A stretch of DNA of 38,977 bases from Streptomyces chryseus (GTDB lineage Bacteria > Actinomycetota > Actinomycetes > Streptomycetales > Streptomycetaceae). Made by a program: the position numbers and the translations under genes. Location: NCBI RefSeq assembly GCF_014650755.1, contig NZ_BMVO01000035.1, forward strand, positions 1-38,977, written 5' to 3'. This document shows positions 22,376 to 30,757 of this stretch, piece after piece (position 1 is the stretch's first letter; the number at the start of each line of letters is the position of its first letter). Under the pieces are notes generated by a model. It did no database searches. It saw only the letters and a list, made by a program, of their open reading frames with translations, and was not told the DNA's origin.

Positions 22376-22446
22376 ACTTCCCCAATTGGGGAAGTTCCGT
22401 GCTGTTGGCGGGCTCGGCTACGGCATCCGAATCTTTACGGCGTAAA
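22376..22446. promoter_or_regulatory. 20-bp perfect palindrome plus 13-bp palindrome, candidate operators
   Basis: 22376-22395 is a perfect palindrome with half-site ACTTCCCCAA. It extends to 26 bp with one mismatched pair. 22434-22446 is TTTACG-G-CGTAAA. Both are AT-richer than their surroundings and look like dimer-binding sites. They lie at the left edge of the repeat array, between it and the 65-aa gene. Confidence 0.6.
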
Positions 22447-22487
22447 CCGCGACCGCAGGTGCGGCTCGGCGATGCAACGCCCGGAGA

Positions 22488-23425
22488 GTGGAGCCCATCG
22501 TGGCGCGCATCGGGTGGGAGTGGACTCCACCGCGATGTCCACCGGGTGGCAGTGGACTCCACTTCCGGGAGCACCGGCCGGTGGGGGAGTGGAACATCCC
22601 GACACCCGGTGCACCCATTCGATGTCGCCGGTGCACTGCATCGCGCCCACCGGCGATGACGATGCACGGCATCGTGCGCACCGGTGCGCACCGACGATGT
22701 CGTCCACTCCCGGCTACCGCACCGGCGCGCATCGTGGTGCGCCGCACTCGCCGACCACCGCACCGTGGTGATGATGCGCGCACCGGTGGGCCCTGGTGCG
22801 CGCACCACGCCCTCGGCGCGCGCACCCAGCGCACCGTCTGTCCGAGCCGGTGCGCACCGCTTGGCTGTCCCACCGGAGCGCGCCCACCGGACCCGCCCTC
22901 GTGCCCGGTTAATGTGATCTGCCTCATATCAAGGGCTCGCATAACGCGCATATGGGATTTCGAGGGGATGGAAGTCAAGGGGGTGTGTGATATAGGGACT
23001 TCGCTCGATCCAGACCCTCGTCGCAGTAGCCCGCGCGCCATTCGGAACGCGCCGCGCGCGCCATGACGCGCACCGCCAGGCCGTGGTGCGCGCAATTGCC
23101 GGCCCACCCGCACGGGTCGGTGCGCGCACCGACCGCACCACGATGCGCACCGCCACTCCCGGTGGTGCGCACCACCGCACCCGAGGCGCGCGGCGGGCGC
23201 ACCACCGGCCCGGGAGCGGACGCCATCGTGCGGAGTGGAGCGCACCCGATGGCCGCCACCGCATCCGATGTCCGGACGATGCACCGCATCCGATGCGCGA
23301 CATCGCGATGGGAGTGCCCTGCATCGCCTCGGGAGTGCACGACATCGCGATGGGGAGTGCACAGCATCCGATGCTGTGCACCGGATGCCGGGCCAGTCCG
23401 GGAGAGTGCATCGCTCCTTGACAGG
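22488..23425. repeat. Mirror-ordered repeat array around an AT-richer core, candidate replication origin
   Basis: Three short repeat families are present: GGGAGTG-type words, CATCG/CGATG words (including CATCGCGATG) and GTGCGCACC palindromes. Their order is mirrored. GGAGTG plus CGATG words occupy about 22488-22650 and GTGCGCAC words about 22670-22860. The core at about 22905-23030 has visibly lower GC (TTAATGTGAT, CATATC, CATATGGGATTT, GATATAGGG). GTGCGCAC words recur at about 23060-23210 and CATCGCGATG plus GGGAGTG words at about 23225-23420. No reading frame across it has coding-like codon use. The 1239 bases 22319-23557 hold no gene. Iterons flanking an easily melted core are the usual design of a plasmid origin. 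Confidence 0.6.
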
Positions 23426-23499
23426 GTTGGATAGCGGCCCCGGGCGGCACGCATCGTTCCTTGACCACGTTCGCTACCTGCGGCATCGCGGCCGAACGA

Positions 23500-23543
23500 G
23501 ACGGTGCCCGGGGGAGGAGAAGTCTCCGTCCCCGGGCACCGTC
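23500..23543 (-). terminator. Hairpin terminator of the minus-strand gene
   Basis: A 14-bp inverted repeat (GACGGTGCCCGGGG / CCCCGGGCACCGTC) lies 15 bases beyond the stop of the 23558-23989 gene. Confidence 0.8.
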
Positions 23544-23557
23544 CCGGCTGGATCAGC

Positions 23558-23989
23558 TCAGGCCGCGACCGCCGGCTGCCCGGCGTGGGCGTCGCCGCGG
23601 ACGTCGGCGAGGAACTGGCTCACCTGATCGACCTCCTGCATGATTTCGATCAGGAACCCGGCCGCGATCCACGCGGTGTGCGCCCCGGCGCCGCTCGCGA
23701 GGCACCACCGCTTGAGGTACCGGCTCGCCACCGTCACCAGCTTGTCCATGACGTACGCGGACTCGCAGTCGGCGTGTTCGTCGGGCACGACGGTGATGTA
23801 GTCGGCCAGCAGCAGCGCCCCGAACTCACCGATCAGCCGGGCCAGCTCGGGGCCGTCGGCGTGGAACGCCGCGAGCGCGGCCTTGTCCTCCTCGCTGCCC
23901 TGCTCCTGCCAGACCAGCTCCACGTAGTCGGCGGCCCTCCGGATCTGCTCCGGGGCGAGCTGGGGCACCTTCGGCGACGTCGTCTCCAT
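23558..23989 (-). CDS. Hypothetical protein, 143 aa
   Basis: The minus-strand ATG at 23987-23989 follows AGGAAGGG. The protein is helical and acidic at the start (LAPEQIRRAADYVELVWQEQ), with a hydrophobic patch (ELARLIGEFGALLLADYITVV) and a C-terminal helix (AWIAAGFLIEIMQEVDQVSQFL). It has two Cys and no clear motif. It is transcribed towards the origin-like array. A link to replication is conceivable only by position. Confidence 0.65.
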   Translation of the reverse strand: METTSPKVPQLAPEQIRRAADYVELVWQEQGSEEDKAALAAFHADGPELARLIGEFGALLLADYITVVPDEHADCESAYVMDKLVTVASRYLKRWCLASGAGAHTAWIAAGFLIEIMQEVDQVSQFLADVRGDAHAGQPAVAA

Positions 23990-24217
23990 GACGAATCCCT
24001 TCCTGTACGGGCCGCGCGCCTGCTGCGCCCGGCCTGCTGATCACAGCCTCGGAGACTGGGCCTGTGGACAGAGGACGGTGCGCGAGGGGAGTGCGTTCCA
24101 TCGTGCGCAACTCATCGCGCCCTGCGCGCCCCGGTCCGCTCCCGCGCGCCACTGCTCGGTGTGTCCGGTGCGCGTGGCGCGCGGCGGCCGCCGGAGGCCG
24201 GGTTCTACGATCCGCGC

Positions 24218-24646
24218 GTGGGACAGACCCCGGCACAGAAGGCCGCGAAGGCGGCACGCGGGCAGCAGCCGAAGAAGCGGCCCGGCAAGGCGCAGCGCGA
24301 GGCGATCAAGCGGGCGCAGGCGGCGAAGAGCAAGGCGGGCGGCGGGAAGCCGGCCGCGAAGAAGGCGGCGGCCAAGAAGACGGTGCCGCTGCCGCGCGGG
24401 TTGCTGCGGGCCGCGTACCCGGGCACCTGCCCGGCCTGCTTCAAGGACTACGCCAAGGATGAGGTCATCACGAAGGTGGCCGACGGCTGGGGACACCCCG
24501 GCTGCGCGCCCCGGCCGTTGTCGGCAGCCGAGCGGGAGTTCGCCCGGAACAAGGCCCGGATCGAGAGCGGCGAGACGTTCCGCGGCCAGAAGCCCTCGGA
24601 CTGGCGGCGCGGAGCCTCGCCATCCAGCAGCCGGCCCGCCCGCTGA
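24218..24646 (+). CDS. Lys/Ala-rich protein with C-terminal zinc site, 142 aa
   Basis: The best start is GTG 24218 (MGQTPAQKAAKAARG); an in-frame GTG at 24161 is also possible and no ribosome site is clear. Residues ~1-70 are histone-tail-like, with repeated KAA/AAK and KKRPGKAQR units. The C-terminal half has YPGTCPACFKDYAKDEVITKV then GWGHPGC, a C-x2-C ... H-x2-C zinc site. Histone-like basic tails usually bind DNA without sequence specificity, so a nucleoid or replication-accessory role next to the origin-like region is plausible but unproven. Confidence 0.6.
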   Translation: MGQTPAQKAAKAARGQQPKKRPGKAQREAIKRAQAAKSKAGGGKPAAKKAAAKKTVPLPRGLLRAAYPGTCPACFKDYAKDEVITKVADGWGHPGCAPRPLSAAEREFARNKARIESGETFRGQKPSDWRRGASPSSSRPAR

Positions 24647-25251
24647 CCTTCGGCCGGGCGGTGTGGCGTCGGCCACGGGCAAATCGGTTGCGCAAGCCGC
24701 AACCCGTTGAAAGCGGACGGCGGTCGGGTGGAGCGTCGGACGGCGGACAAGGGGTGATCGAGCAGGGTGGCATCCGTCCCGCACGCGAGACAGATGCGTG
24801 TGGGACGGATGAACGCTGCCGACCCCGGCCCGGCCGGGAGGAACGAGGACCTCGTGCCCGCACCCGCCCCTGCGCTGTCCCCGGCCGTCCCTTCCCGCAC
24901 CGGTGCCGACAGGGCACGATGGAGCCTTGTACACCGCGAGAGCGCTGCCCCGTGGGAGGCGCCCGCGACCGGTCCGCAGAGGTGGGCAAGCCCCGGTGAG
25001 CTCCTGTCGCCGCCGCTTGCGTTCCCACTGCCGAAGCCACTTCCGTGCCCGACGTCCGACCAACCGGTATTTCCCCTTGTCAGAGCCGGTTTTCGCGCCC
25101 TCCCCGGATTGTCACAACCCTCTTCTCTACTCCTGAACCTGAAAGGAAAGGCAGGGGAGGAGATCATCGGGTCCGGGGGGCCGCCGCCCGTGACGGCGGG
25201 GAACACGCTCCCGGCTACGGTGCGGCCGGTGCTGCGGGGAGGGCGAGCCTG
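24647..25251. other. 605-base intergenic region with large hairpin at 24771-24811
   Basis: No gene is supported. A 16-bp inverted repeat with one G-T pair (24771-24786 with 24796-24811, arms beginning CATCCGTCCC) and a 9-base loop stands out. A small repeat GGTTGCG / CGCAACC lies at 24686-24704. The right part (about 25040-25180) is lower in GC and probably holds the promoter for the 468-aa gene. I cannot point to a confident -35/-10 pair. Confidence 0.5.
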
Positions 25252-26658
25252 ATGGCGGGGAAGAGGAAGACGAACGAGGCGGGATCGACCAACGACCTGC
25301 GCGCCGACGTGCTGTCCGTGCTCGGGGTGCTCAAGGTCGCGACCGCCGATCAGATACAGCGCCTCGCCTCGCCGCACCTGAGCTACCGGCACACGCTCAA
25401 GAAGACGCCGGCCATGCGGAAGGAAGCGCGGACCGCGTCCCATCGCGGGGCGGCGAACGATCTGCGGCGGCACGGCCTGGTCGTCGACGGCGGCCGCACA
25501 CGCGGCAATGAAGAGGTCCGTATCCTCACCGCGGCCGGGCTGGCCGCCGCCGCGATCGACCTGGACCGTGAGCCGGAGGAGATGGGCGGCATGCCCAAGA
25601 GCGCCGGCCGCTCCGGGGCTTCCCATCCGATGACGGTGAACGAGACGGTCATCGCGCTGATCCGCCCGAAGCCCGACCTCGACCTGGTCGTCGGGGAGCC
25701 GGCCGAAGCGGTCGCCGCCGCGCAGGCCGCCGTCGACGCCCCGGACGGGATCGGCACCCTCATCTCGTACGCCACCGAGGTCGCGCTCCCGGTGAAGGGC
25801 ACCTGGAAGAACCCCGCGATCGGCAGCGCGCGGGCCGACGTCGTTGTGACCGCTCCCGGTGACGGGGTGCCACTGCTGTTCATCGAGGTCGACAACTGCA
25901 CCGAGGAAGCCGATCTCATCGCCGCGAAGTTCGACAAGTACATGCGGTTCTTCCGCAGGCAGGAGAAGGACACCGACGGCAAAGAGAAGCCGATGTGGCG
26001 CACCCGCTGGTCCGCGCCCCCGTGGGAGGAGTACGAGCGGGTGCACCCGCCGGTCCTGCTCGTCTTCCATCAGGCCGGCAAGCGCTCCGCGAAGAATCAG
26101 ATGGAAAGGGTCGCCGACCTGACCCGCTCCCACTGGCAGGGCCGGTGGTACAAGGAACGCGGCTACCACTCCTACGACGGCTGCATCCCCATCGTGGCGA
26201 CCACCCTGGAGCGGCTGCGCGAGCACGGCCCGGCCGGGCCCGCGTTCTGGCGCTACGGCCGCGACCGCGACCGCCTGGAGCCGTTGCGGGACGCGATCGG
26301 CAACCACCGCCGGGACACTTACCTCGCCCGCCGCCGCCAGGCCGCCAGAGAAGAGGAGCGACGCCGCGAGGAAGAGAGAGCCGCAGAGCGGGAGGCGCGG
26401 CGGCCGACGTGCGCGGACTGCGGGGCGAAGTTCACCGACGAGCGGTGGCAAGCGGTCGGGTACACCCGCAACCCTGAGTCGCACAAGCACCTGTGCGAGG
26501 ACTGCCAGAGCCGAGCGGTTGCAGCAGAGCAGCAGGCGAAAGCCGACGAACGTGAGCGCCAGGAGCAGCTTCGCTGGCAGGCAGAGGAAACCGCGGCCCG
26601 GGAGGCGGCCGAAGCGGAGGCGAAGAAGAACCGCGGACTGTTCGGCCGCCGTCGGTAG
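25252..26658 (+). CDS. Replication-relaxation family protein, 468 aa
   Basis: The ATG at 25252 follows GGGAGGG. The N-terminal winged helix (DLRADVLSVLGVLKVATADQ ... GAANDLRRHGLVVDGG, ~15-80) and the segment ADVVVTAPGDGVPLLFIEVD (195-214; Asp196, Glu212, Asp214) match the Replic_Relax family, whose core resembles a PD-(D/E)XK nuclease. A long charged helix (~355-384) leads to a zinc ribbon with C387/C390 and C415/C418, then a coiled-coil tail. The family is common in actinobacterial and Gram-positive mobile elements beside transfer ATPases. Its exact role (replication initiation, processing or mobilisation) is not established. Confidence 0.75.
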   Translation: MAGKRKTNEAGSTNDLRADVLSVLGVLKVATADQIQRLASPHLSYRHTLKKTPAMRKEARTASHRGAANDLRRHGLVVDGGRTRGNEEVRILTAAGLAAAAIDLDREPEEMGGMPKSAGRSGASHPMTVNETVIALIRPKPDLDLVVGEPAEAVAAAQAAVDAPDGIGTLISYATEVALPVKGTWKNPAIGSARADVVVTAPGDGVPLLFIEVDNCTEEADLIAAKFDKYMRFFRRQEKDTDGKEKPMWRTRWSAPPWEEYERVHPPVLLVFHQAGKRSAKNQMERVADLTRSHWQGRWYKERGYHSYDGCIPIVATTLERLREHGPAGPAFWRYGRDRDRLEPLRDAIGNHRRDTYLARRRQAAREEERRREEERAAEREARRPTCADCGAKFTDERWQAVGYTRNPESHKHLCEDCQSRAVAAEQQAKADERERQEQLRWQAEETAAREAAEAEAKKNRGLFGRRR

Positions 26659-26757
26659 CCGGCGCGCGAGCCGACGGCCGGAGGACGTCTTGTCCGCTGC
26701 CGGGCCGGGGCGGAAAGATCAGATGCGGACTATCCACGACCGAGGGGGAAGAACACG

Positions 26758-27285
26758 GTGAGCAACAAGCTGCTGGCACCGGACGGCTGGCTCGTACTGG
26801 GACTGCCCTGGCCGGAGCAGACCCAAGATGGCTGGGGCGAGTGCGCGGTGGCCATCGCCCCGACGATGATCCCCCGCCACCTCGTCAGCAAGGGCGCCGG
26901 CATCGCGCTCGATCTCGCCACCGGCCTGGCCCGCGACCCGAAGGACGGGCCGGGCAAAGCGGTCTTCTTCTCCGACGTCACCCTCTGGCTCGACAGGCAG
27001 GGCAAGGACTGGGCGGACTTCGGAGCCGACTACGAAGCCGTCATCGACGAACTCGTCAAGGCACCGGTCCCGCAGCTCTACATGACGCTCGTGCAGAAGG
27101 CCCATGCCATCCTGTGCGACGCCAGCCGCGACGGGGTGCGCCTGTACTACCCGGGCGGCGACGTCGAACACGTCACCCCGCAGGTACGCGCCGACGTCCA
27201 CGCCGCCCTCACCACCAGCCTGGAGCGGGACTGGCCGCCCTACATCCAGGGCCTCATCGACCGCGGCGCCCTCCAGACCCAGTAG
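26758..27285 (+). CDS. Hypothetical protein, 175 aa
   Basis: The GTG at 26758 follows CGAGGGGGAA. The protein begins LLAPDGWLVLGLPWPEQ. It contains an acidic helix (WADFGADYEAVIDELVK) and ends with VRADVHAALTTSLERDWPPYIQGLIDRGAL. It is soluble, with one Cys and no known motif. It stands between the replication-relaxation gene and a strong hairpin. The function is unknown. Confidence 0.6.
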   Translation: MSNKLLAPDGWLVLGLPWPEQTQDGWGECAVAIAPTMIPRHLVSKGAGIALDLATGLARDPKDGPGKAVFFSDVTLWLDRQGKDWADFGADYEAVIDELVKAPVPQLYMTLVQKAHAILCDASRDGVRLYYPGGDVEHVTPQVRADVHAALTTSLERDWPPYIQGLIDRGALQTQ

Positions 27286-27302
27286 TCGCGCCGCACACGC
27301 CA

Positions 27303-27332
27303 CGGGCCCGGCCTCCACCCAGGCCGGGCCCG
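27303..27332 (+). terminator. Hairpin terminator
   Basis: A perfect 12-bp inverted repeat (CGGGCCCGGCCT / AGGCCGGGCCCG) has a 6-base loop, 17 bases after the stop at 27285. Confidence 0.8.
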
Positions 27333-27379
27333 CCGCTGTCCCCGGCCGCGCTGTCGGTGGCGACTGGGAGGCTGGTCGG

Positions 27380-27682
27380 ATGAACGCCGATGACGAGCAG
27401 CTGCTGCGCGGCCGGGTGTACGGCCACGACCACGACCACCCCAACCCGGGCCCGCTCCCGCACCAGACGTACGCCGTCCTGGTCGGCGGGCCGCTGGACG
27501 GACTGCTGCTCGACATCACGGGCTGGCGGCCGGAGGAGATAGAGGACGGCGTCGCCCTGACGACCGAGCTGGGGCGGTGGCCCGGCGGCCGGGCGCTGTA
27601 CGACCCGCTCCCCGGCGAACCGCGCCCGCCGGGCGGCCCGGGTGTGGTGTGCCGCTTCCACTACTCCGGCGACACGCCCTGA
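27380..27682 (+). CDS. Hypothetical protein, 100 aa
   Basis: The ATG at 27380 follows CTGGGAGG. The sequence has a His/Asp-rich start (YGHDHDHPNPGPLPHQ) and a VLVGGPLDGLLLDI strand. A Pro/Gly-rich end (GEPRPPGGPGVVCRFHYSGD) follows. The GGPLDG strand resembles small phage and plasmid proteins of unknown function. No metal site can be assigned with confidence. Confidence 0.55.
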   Translation: MNADDEQLLRGRVYGHDHDHPNPGPLPHQTYAVLVGGPLDGLLLDITGWRPEEIEDGVALTTELGRWPGGRALYDPLPGEPRPPGGPGVVCRFHYSGDTP

Positions 27683-27692
27683 CCCACGCGGG

Positions 27693-27912
27693 TCAGCAGT
27701 CGCCGATGCAGTCCGGCGCGTGCAGCACACCACGGGCCGGGCTCCGCCCTCGCGCACCTTCGTCAGAACCAGCTCGAAGGCCGGCGCTCCCCGAGGACCT
27801 CGCGGACCGACGACTTCGGCGGCGCTGGCGGAAGCGGCTCGGTGGGGACCTGGTCGTAGTCGACGCCGTCGACCGGCCGCACGTGCTCGGGCGGCCATTG
27901 CCTCGTACTGCT
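27693..27912 (-). pseudogene. Decayed DUF6233-like gene, frameshifted and truncated
   Basis: On the minus strand a coherent protein is spread over three frames. One frame reads QWPPEHVRPVDGVDYDQVP ... REVLGERRPSSWF and stops at 27763. A second gives VLTKVREGG near 27742-27770. A third gives RGVLHAPDCIGDC and stops at 27693. Joined in this order they follow the DUF6233 pattern (W..P..VRPVDGVDY..VPT..LPP..., then W(V/L)..VR.GG, then RGVLHAPDC). No proper start precedes the first part, and the family's C-terminal CxxC end is missing. A 39-aa reading from GTG at 27882 is possible but the frameshift pattern favours a pseudogene. DUF6233 function is unknown. Confidence 0.55.
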
Positions 27913-27980
27913 TCGCGCGATCTGCCCCGGGGCGAGCCGGGTCGATGGACGACGCGCAAGCGTGGGGCGGGAGCGACGCG

Positions 27981-28427
27981 CTACGACATGCTGCTGTAGT
28001 CCTGCGGCGCCTTGCGCAGGATCGCGACCATTTGTTCCTGGGTGAGCGAGCGGTGCACCGGAGCGGAACAGCTGGCGATCTTCTGGAACAGGACTTCGGC
28101 CGGGATCGGGGGGACGTTCGCGAAGAGCGGGTGGTGGTCTGCCCCGGCGCCCTCGCTGAACTCCCGGTGCAGGAGCCAGATGGCCTCGGCAAACATGGGG
28201 TAGTTGCTTTCGTGCTTGGCCCAGAGGCATTTCAGCGACTCGAAGCCGGTGTCGCGCTTCACGAAGCCCCACCAGTACGACATCTCGGCGGTCTTGTCCT
28301 CGAACTTGTCGTCGTGCTGGTACTGAGTCCAGTCGTTGAGGATCTCCCAGCGCAGTGCGTTGACGATCACTCCGCTCGGTGCGTCGGTCTGCGCCATGTC
28401 GGACACGAACCCTTCATCAAAGGACAT
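27981..28427 (-). CDS. Hypothetical protein, 148 aa
   Basis: The minus-strand ATG at 28425-28427 has only a weak GGTGG upstream. The protein is Trp/aromatic-rich and helical (VIVNALRWEILNDWTQYQHDD; AEMSYWWGFVKRDTGFESLK) with an AIWLLHREFSEGAG segment. It ends in a Ser-rich tail. GC content is a little lower than in the neighbours, so recent acquisition is possible. The family is not recognised. It diverges from the FtsK-type gene. Confidence 0.65.
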   Translation of the reverse strand: MSFDEGFVSDMAQTDAPSGVIVNALRWEILNDWTQYQHDDKFEDKTAEMSYWWGFVKRDTGFESLKCLWAKHESNYPMFAEAIWLLHREFSEGAGADHHPLFANVPPIPAEVLFQKIASCSAPVHRSLTQEQMVAILRKAPQDYSSMS

Positions 28428-28688
28428 CCCACCACCGTAGCCACTTCGTGAGTTGGCGACTCCCGATCCGTGACCTCCGCCGGTCCGGAACGCGAAGAAT
28501 TTCAGGACCGCGCGATGCCTGACGGGTCAGTGCGTCGCAACTTGCACCACTTTGGGATGGTTTTATCTCCTGGTTCGCGGCCTTTATCCACAGGTGAACC
28601 GTTCTACGTTCTGCGCCTGAGCGTCGGTGTCCGCTTTTCGCGACACCGTCACGCCCGCACGCAAAACCAGAACGAAGGGCGGACAGCC
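28428..28688. promoter_or_regulatory. Divergent promoter region before the FtsK-type gene
   Basis: This lower-GC gap lies between divergent genes. It contains a TTATCCACA sequence (28584-28592) identical to the DnaA-box consensus and GGTGAACCG at 28593-28601. An inverted repeat CGGTGTC / GACACCG at 28625-28648 has a 10-base spacer. The repeat and the GGTGAACCG word are plausible operators for the transfer genes. The DnaA-box match is single and may be chance. Confidence 0.5.
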
Positions 28689-30644
28689 GTGGCGCAGACG
28701 AAGTTCGACAAGCAGGTGGAGAACGACGCCGAATCCCTCGTGTTCGGCATCGGCAGGGTGTTGGCCGGCCGAGACCTGGACGGCGTGAAGCGGACCGACG
28801 CCACGTTCTGGCGCTCAGGCACCCGGGTCCTGCCGAAGGTGGAGGGCAAGGTCCGGCGCCGCTCCTACAAGCCCGGGTGGCGCCGCCTGTCCTTCCGCCT
28901 CGCCCTCGGCGCGGGCGTCGCGGAGACCGGCTACCTGTCCACCCGGGACCTGGACGCCACCGTGCAGACCGTCCAGGAGCTGTGGGAGAACCGGGAGACG
29001 GCCCTCGCCGCGCTGGAGTCCGGCGGGATCGGCGCGGCCTCCGTCCTGACCGTGGGCAGCGCGGCGTACATGGTGCTGACCCGCGAGCGCCGGGAGCTGA
29101 TGCGCGAGTGGGTGGGTCCGCTGCACGACGCCCTCCACCGGCCGCTCGGGCTGGCGGAGCAGACCGAGCCGCGGCGCTACCTCCACATCCCGAAGAACTT
29201 CTCCGACGACGACGCGGAGATACGCATCGACCTGCCCCGTCAGCTGGGCTTCTCCCGTGAGGTCGTCGCCGACCTCATCACCCAGAAGCTCGCCCTCCAG
29301 GGCGTCACGTTCTCCTGGCACCCGGAGGGCCGTAAGCCGTACGTGCTGGTGAAGAAGACCCGCAAGCCCCCGGCGAAGGCCCTCTTTAAGGACCCCAAGA
29401 CGCGGGAGCTGGTGGCCAAGGCCAAGGAGTCCGCGCCCATCATCGGGTTCGGTGCCGGCGGGGGGATCGTCTCCGTCGACCTGGACGCCGAATCCCCGCA
29501 CATCCTGGTCAACGCCTCCACCGGCGGCGGCAAGTCGGTGACCCTGCGCTGCATCGCCAGCCAGATGCTCCACCACGGCAGCCACGTCTTCGTCCTCGAC
29601 ACCAAGCGGATTTCCCACCCGTGGGCGCGCGGCGTTCCGAACGTCACCTACTGCGCCGACATCGCCGACATCCACGACCAGCTCATCGCGCTCGGCATGG
29701 AAGGCCGGCGCCGCACCCGGGTTGCCGACGAACTGGGCATCGGCGCCGACCCCAAAGCCATCGGCCCCCGCCTGTTGATCCTTCTCGAAGAGGTCAACGC
29801 GACGATGAAGCAGCTGGCCCGGTACTGGGAGAAGACCCGCGAGTCCGGCGACCCGAAGGTCTCCCCGGCCATCGACGCGCTCAACGAGATCCTCTACATG
29901 GGCCGCCAGGTCCGCCTCCACGTCCTCCTGGTCGCCCAGTCCGCGACCGCCCGCGCCCTCGGCGGCCCGGAGGTCCGCGAGCAGTTCTCCACCCGCATCC
30001 TGGCCCGCTACAGCGTCAACGCCTGGCGCATGCTCGCCCCCGAGGTCCACCCCGCGCCGAAGTCCACCAAGCACCACGGCCGCGCCCAGGTCGTCAGCGG
30101 CGGGTCCGCGCGCGAGACGCAGATCCTCTTCTTCACCGAGGCCGAAGCCCGAGAGTGGGCCAGCACCGGCGCGGCCGCTACCGGTCTCCAGAGCGCGGGC
30201 CTTCCCGTAAAGCCGGGCCCGGCGGTGCTGCACCAGCCCGCCGTCCCGCCCGCCGACTCCCTGGCCGACGCCTGGAGCGACCCGGCCCTCCCGCCGGCCA
30301 CCCTCGATCCGGCACCGGCCGCCGACGTCGACGTCCTCGCCGACGCCTGGAACACCAAGCCCGAGGCCCCGGCCGCCGACCCGGGCAACCCCGCGGCGAC
30401 GCCGCCGGTGAACCCGGCTCCGGCCCCGGCCGACGACGACCAGGCCGTGGGACTGCGCGAGGCCCACCAGTACCACCTGCCGGACATCACCGTCGCAGCC
30501 CTGCGCTACGCCCGCGCCAACGACCGCACCTTCCCCAAGCCGGTCGAAAAGCGCGGCGCCGAACTCCTCTACCGCGCCGGTGACCTCAAGCGCTGGGCCC
30601 GCAACCGGCCCCGCGCCGCCACCGGCACCACAGACCTCGACTGA
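28689..30644 (+). CDS. FtsK/SpoIIIE-type DNA translocase, TraB-like, with C-terminal HTH, 651 aa
   Basis: The GTG at 28689 follows GAAGGGCGG; the in-frame ATG 219 bases upstream lies in non-coding-like sequence. One hydrophobic segment is near 111-130. The motor core has HILVNASTGGGKSVTLR (271-287; Walker A Lys282) and RLLILLEEVN (361-370, Walker B), then VLLVAQSAT and a REQFSTRILARY segment. A Pro/Ala-rich linker joins a C-terminal helix-turn-helix-like domain (HLPDITVAALRYARANDRTF ... YRAGDLKRWARNR) of the excisionase/MerR type. Streptomyces TraB-like motors pump double-stranded DNA between hyphae after recognising short clt repeats by a C-terminal winged helix, which this tail may replace. 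Two degenerate paralogues follow. Confidence 0.8.
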   Translation: MAQTKFDKQVENDAESLVFGIGRVLAGRDLDGVKRTDATFWRSGTRVLPKVEGKVRRRSYKPGWRRLSFRLALGAGVAETGYLSTRDLDATVQTVQELWENRETALAALESGGIGAASVLTVGSAAYMVLTRERRELMREWVGPLHDALHRPLGLAEQTEPRRYLHIPKNFSDDDAEIRIDLPRQLGFSREVVADLITQKLALQGVTFSWHPEGRKPYVLVKKTRKPPAKALFKDPKTRELVAKAKESAPIIGFGAGGGIVSVDLDAESPHILVNASTGGGKSVTLRCIASQMLHHGSHVFVLDTKRISHPWARGVPNVTYCADIADIHDQLIALGMEGRRRTRVADELGIGADPKAIGPRLLILLEEVNATMKQLARYWEKTRESGDPKVSPAIDALNEILYMGRQVRLHVLLVAQSATARALGGPEVREQFSTRILARYSVNAWRMLAPEVHPAPKSTKHHGRAQVVSGGSARETQILFFTEAEAREWASTGAAATGLQSAGLPVKPGPAVLHQPAVPPADSLADAWSDPALPPATLDPAPAADVDVLADAWNTKPEAPAADPGNPAATPPVNPAPAPADDDQAVGLREAHQYHLPDITVAALRYARANDRTFPKPVEKRGAELLYRAGDLKRWARNRPRAATGTTDLD

Positions 30645-30666
30645 CCGCCCCGGGCCGCCCGGCACG

Positions 30667-30757
30667 GCCCTGTCCGGTCCAGCCGACACGATCCCCCTCG
30701 CCCCGGAGAACACCCGGTTCACCGGGCACAGCACAGAAAAGGAACACCGCCACCATG
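30667..30757 (+). repeat. Duplicated leader, copy 1 (before the 273-aa gene)
   Basis: About 90 bases from CCTGTCCGGTCCAGCCGACA to the ATG at 30755 are repeated almost exactly at 31597-31685. The copy contains the inverted repeat CCCGGT-TC-ACCGGG (30713-30726) and an AAAAGGAA ribosome site. It probably acts as a promoter or operator plus ribosome site. Confidence 0.8.

Noticed and set aside
22488..23425. CRISPR array
   Set aside because: The repeats are short, in both orientations and irregularly spaced, with no constant repeat-spacer unit and no cas genes nearby.
22418..23486. Several long open frames on both strands through the repeat array
   Set aside because: They are Arg/His/Ala-rich translations of the repeats, lack starts with ribosome sites, overlap each other and show no codon bias.
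28584..28592. DnaA box as sign of an origin
   Set aside because: It is a single match to TTATCCACA between divergent genes, with no cluster and no AT-rich stretch. It is noted only within the promoter region.
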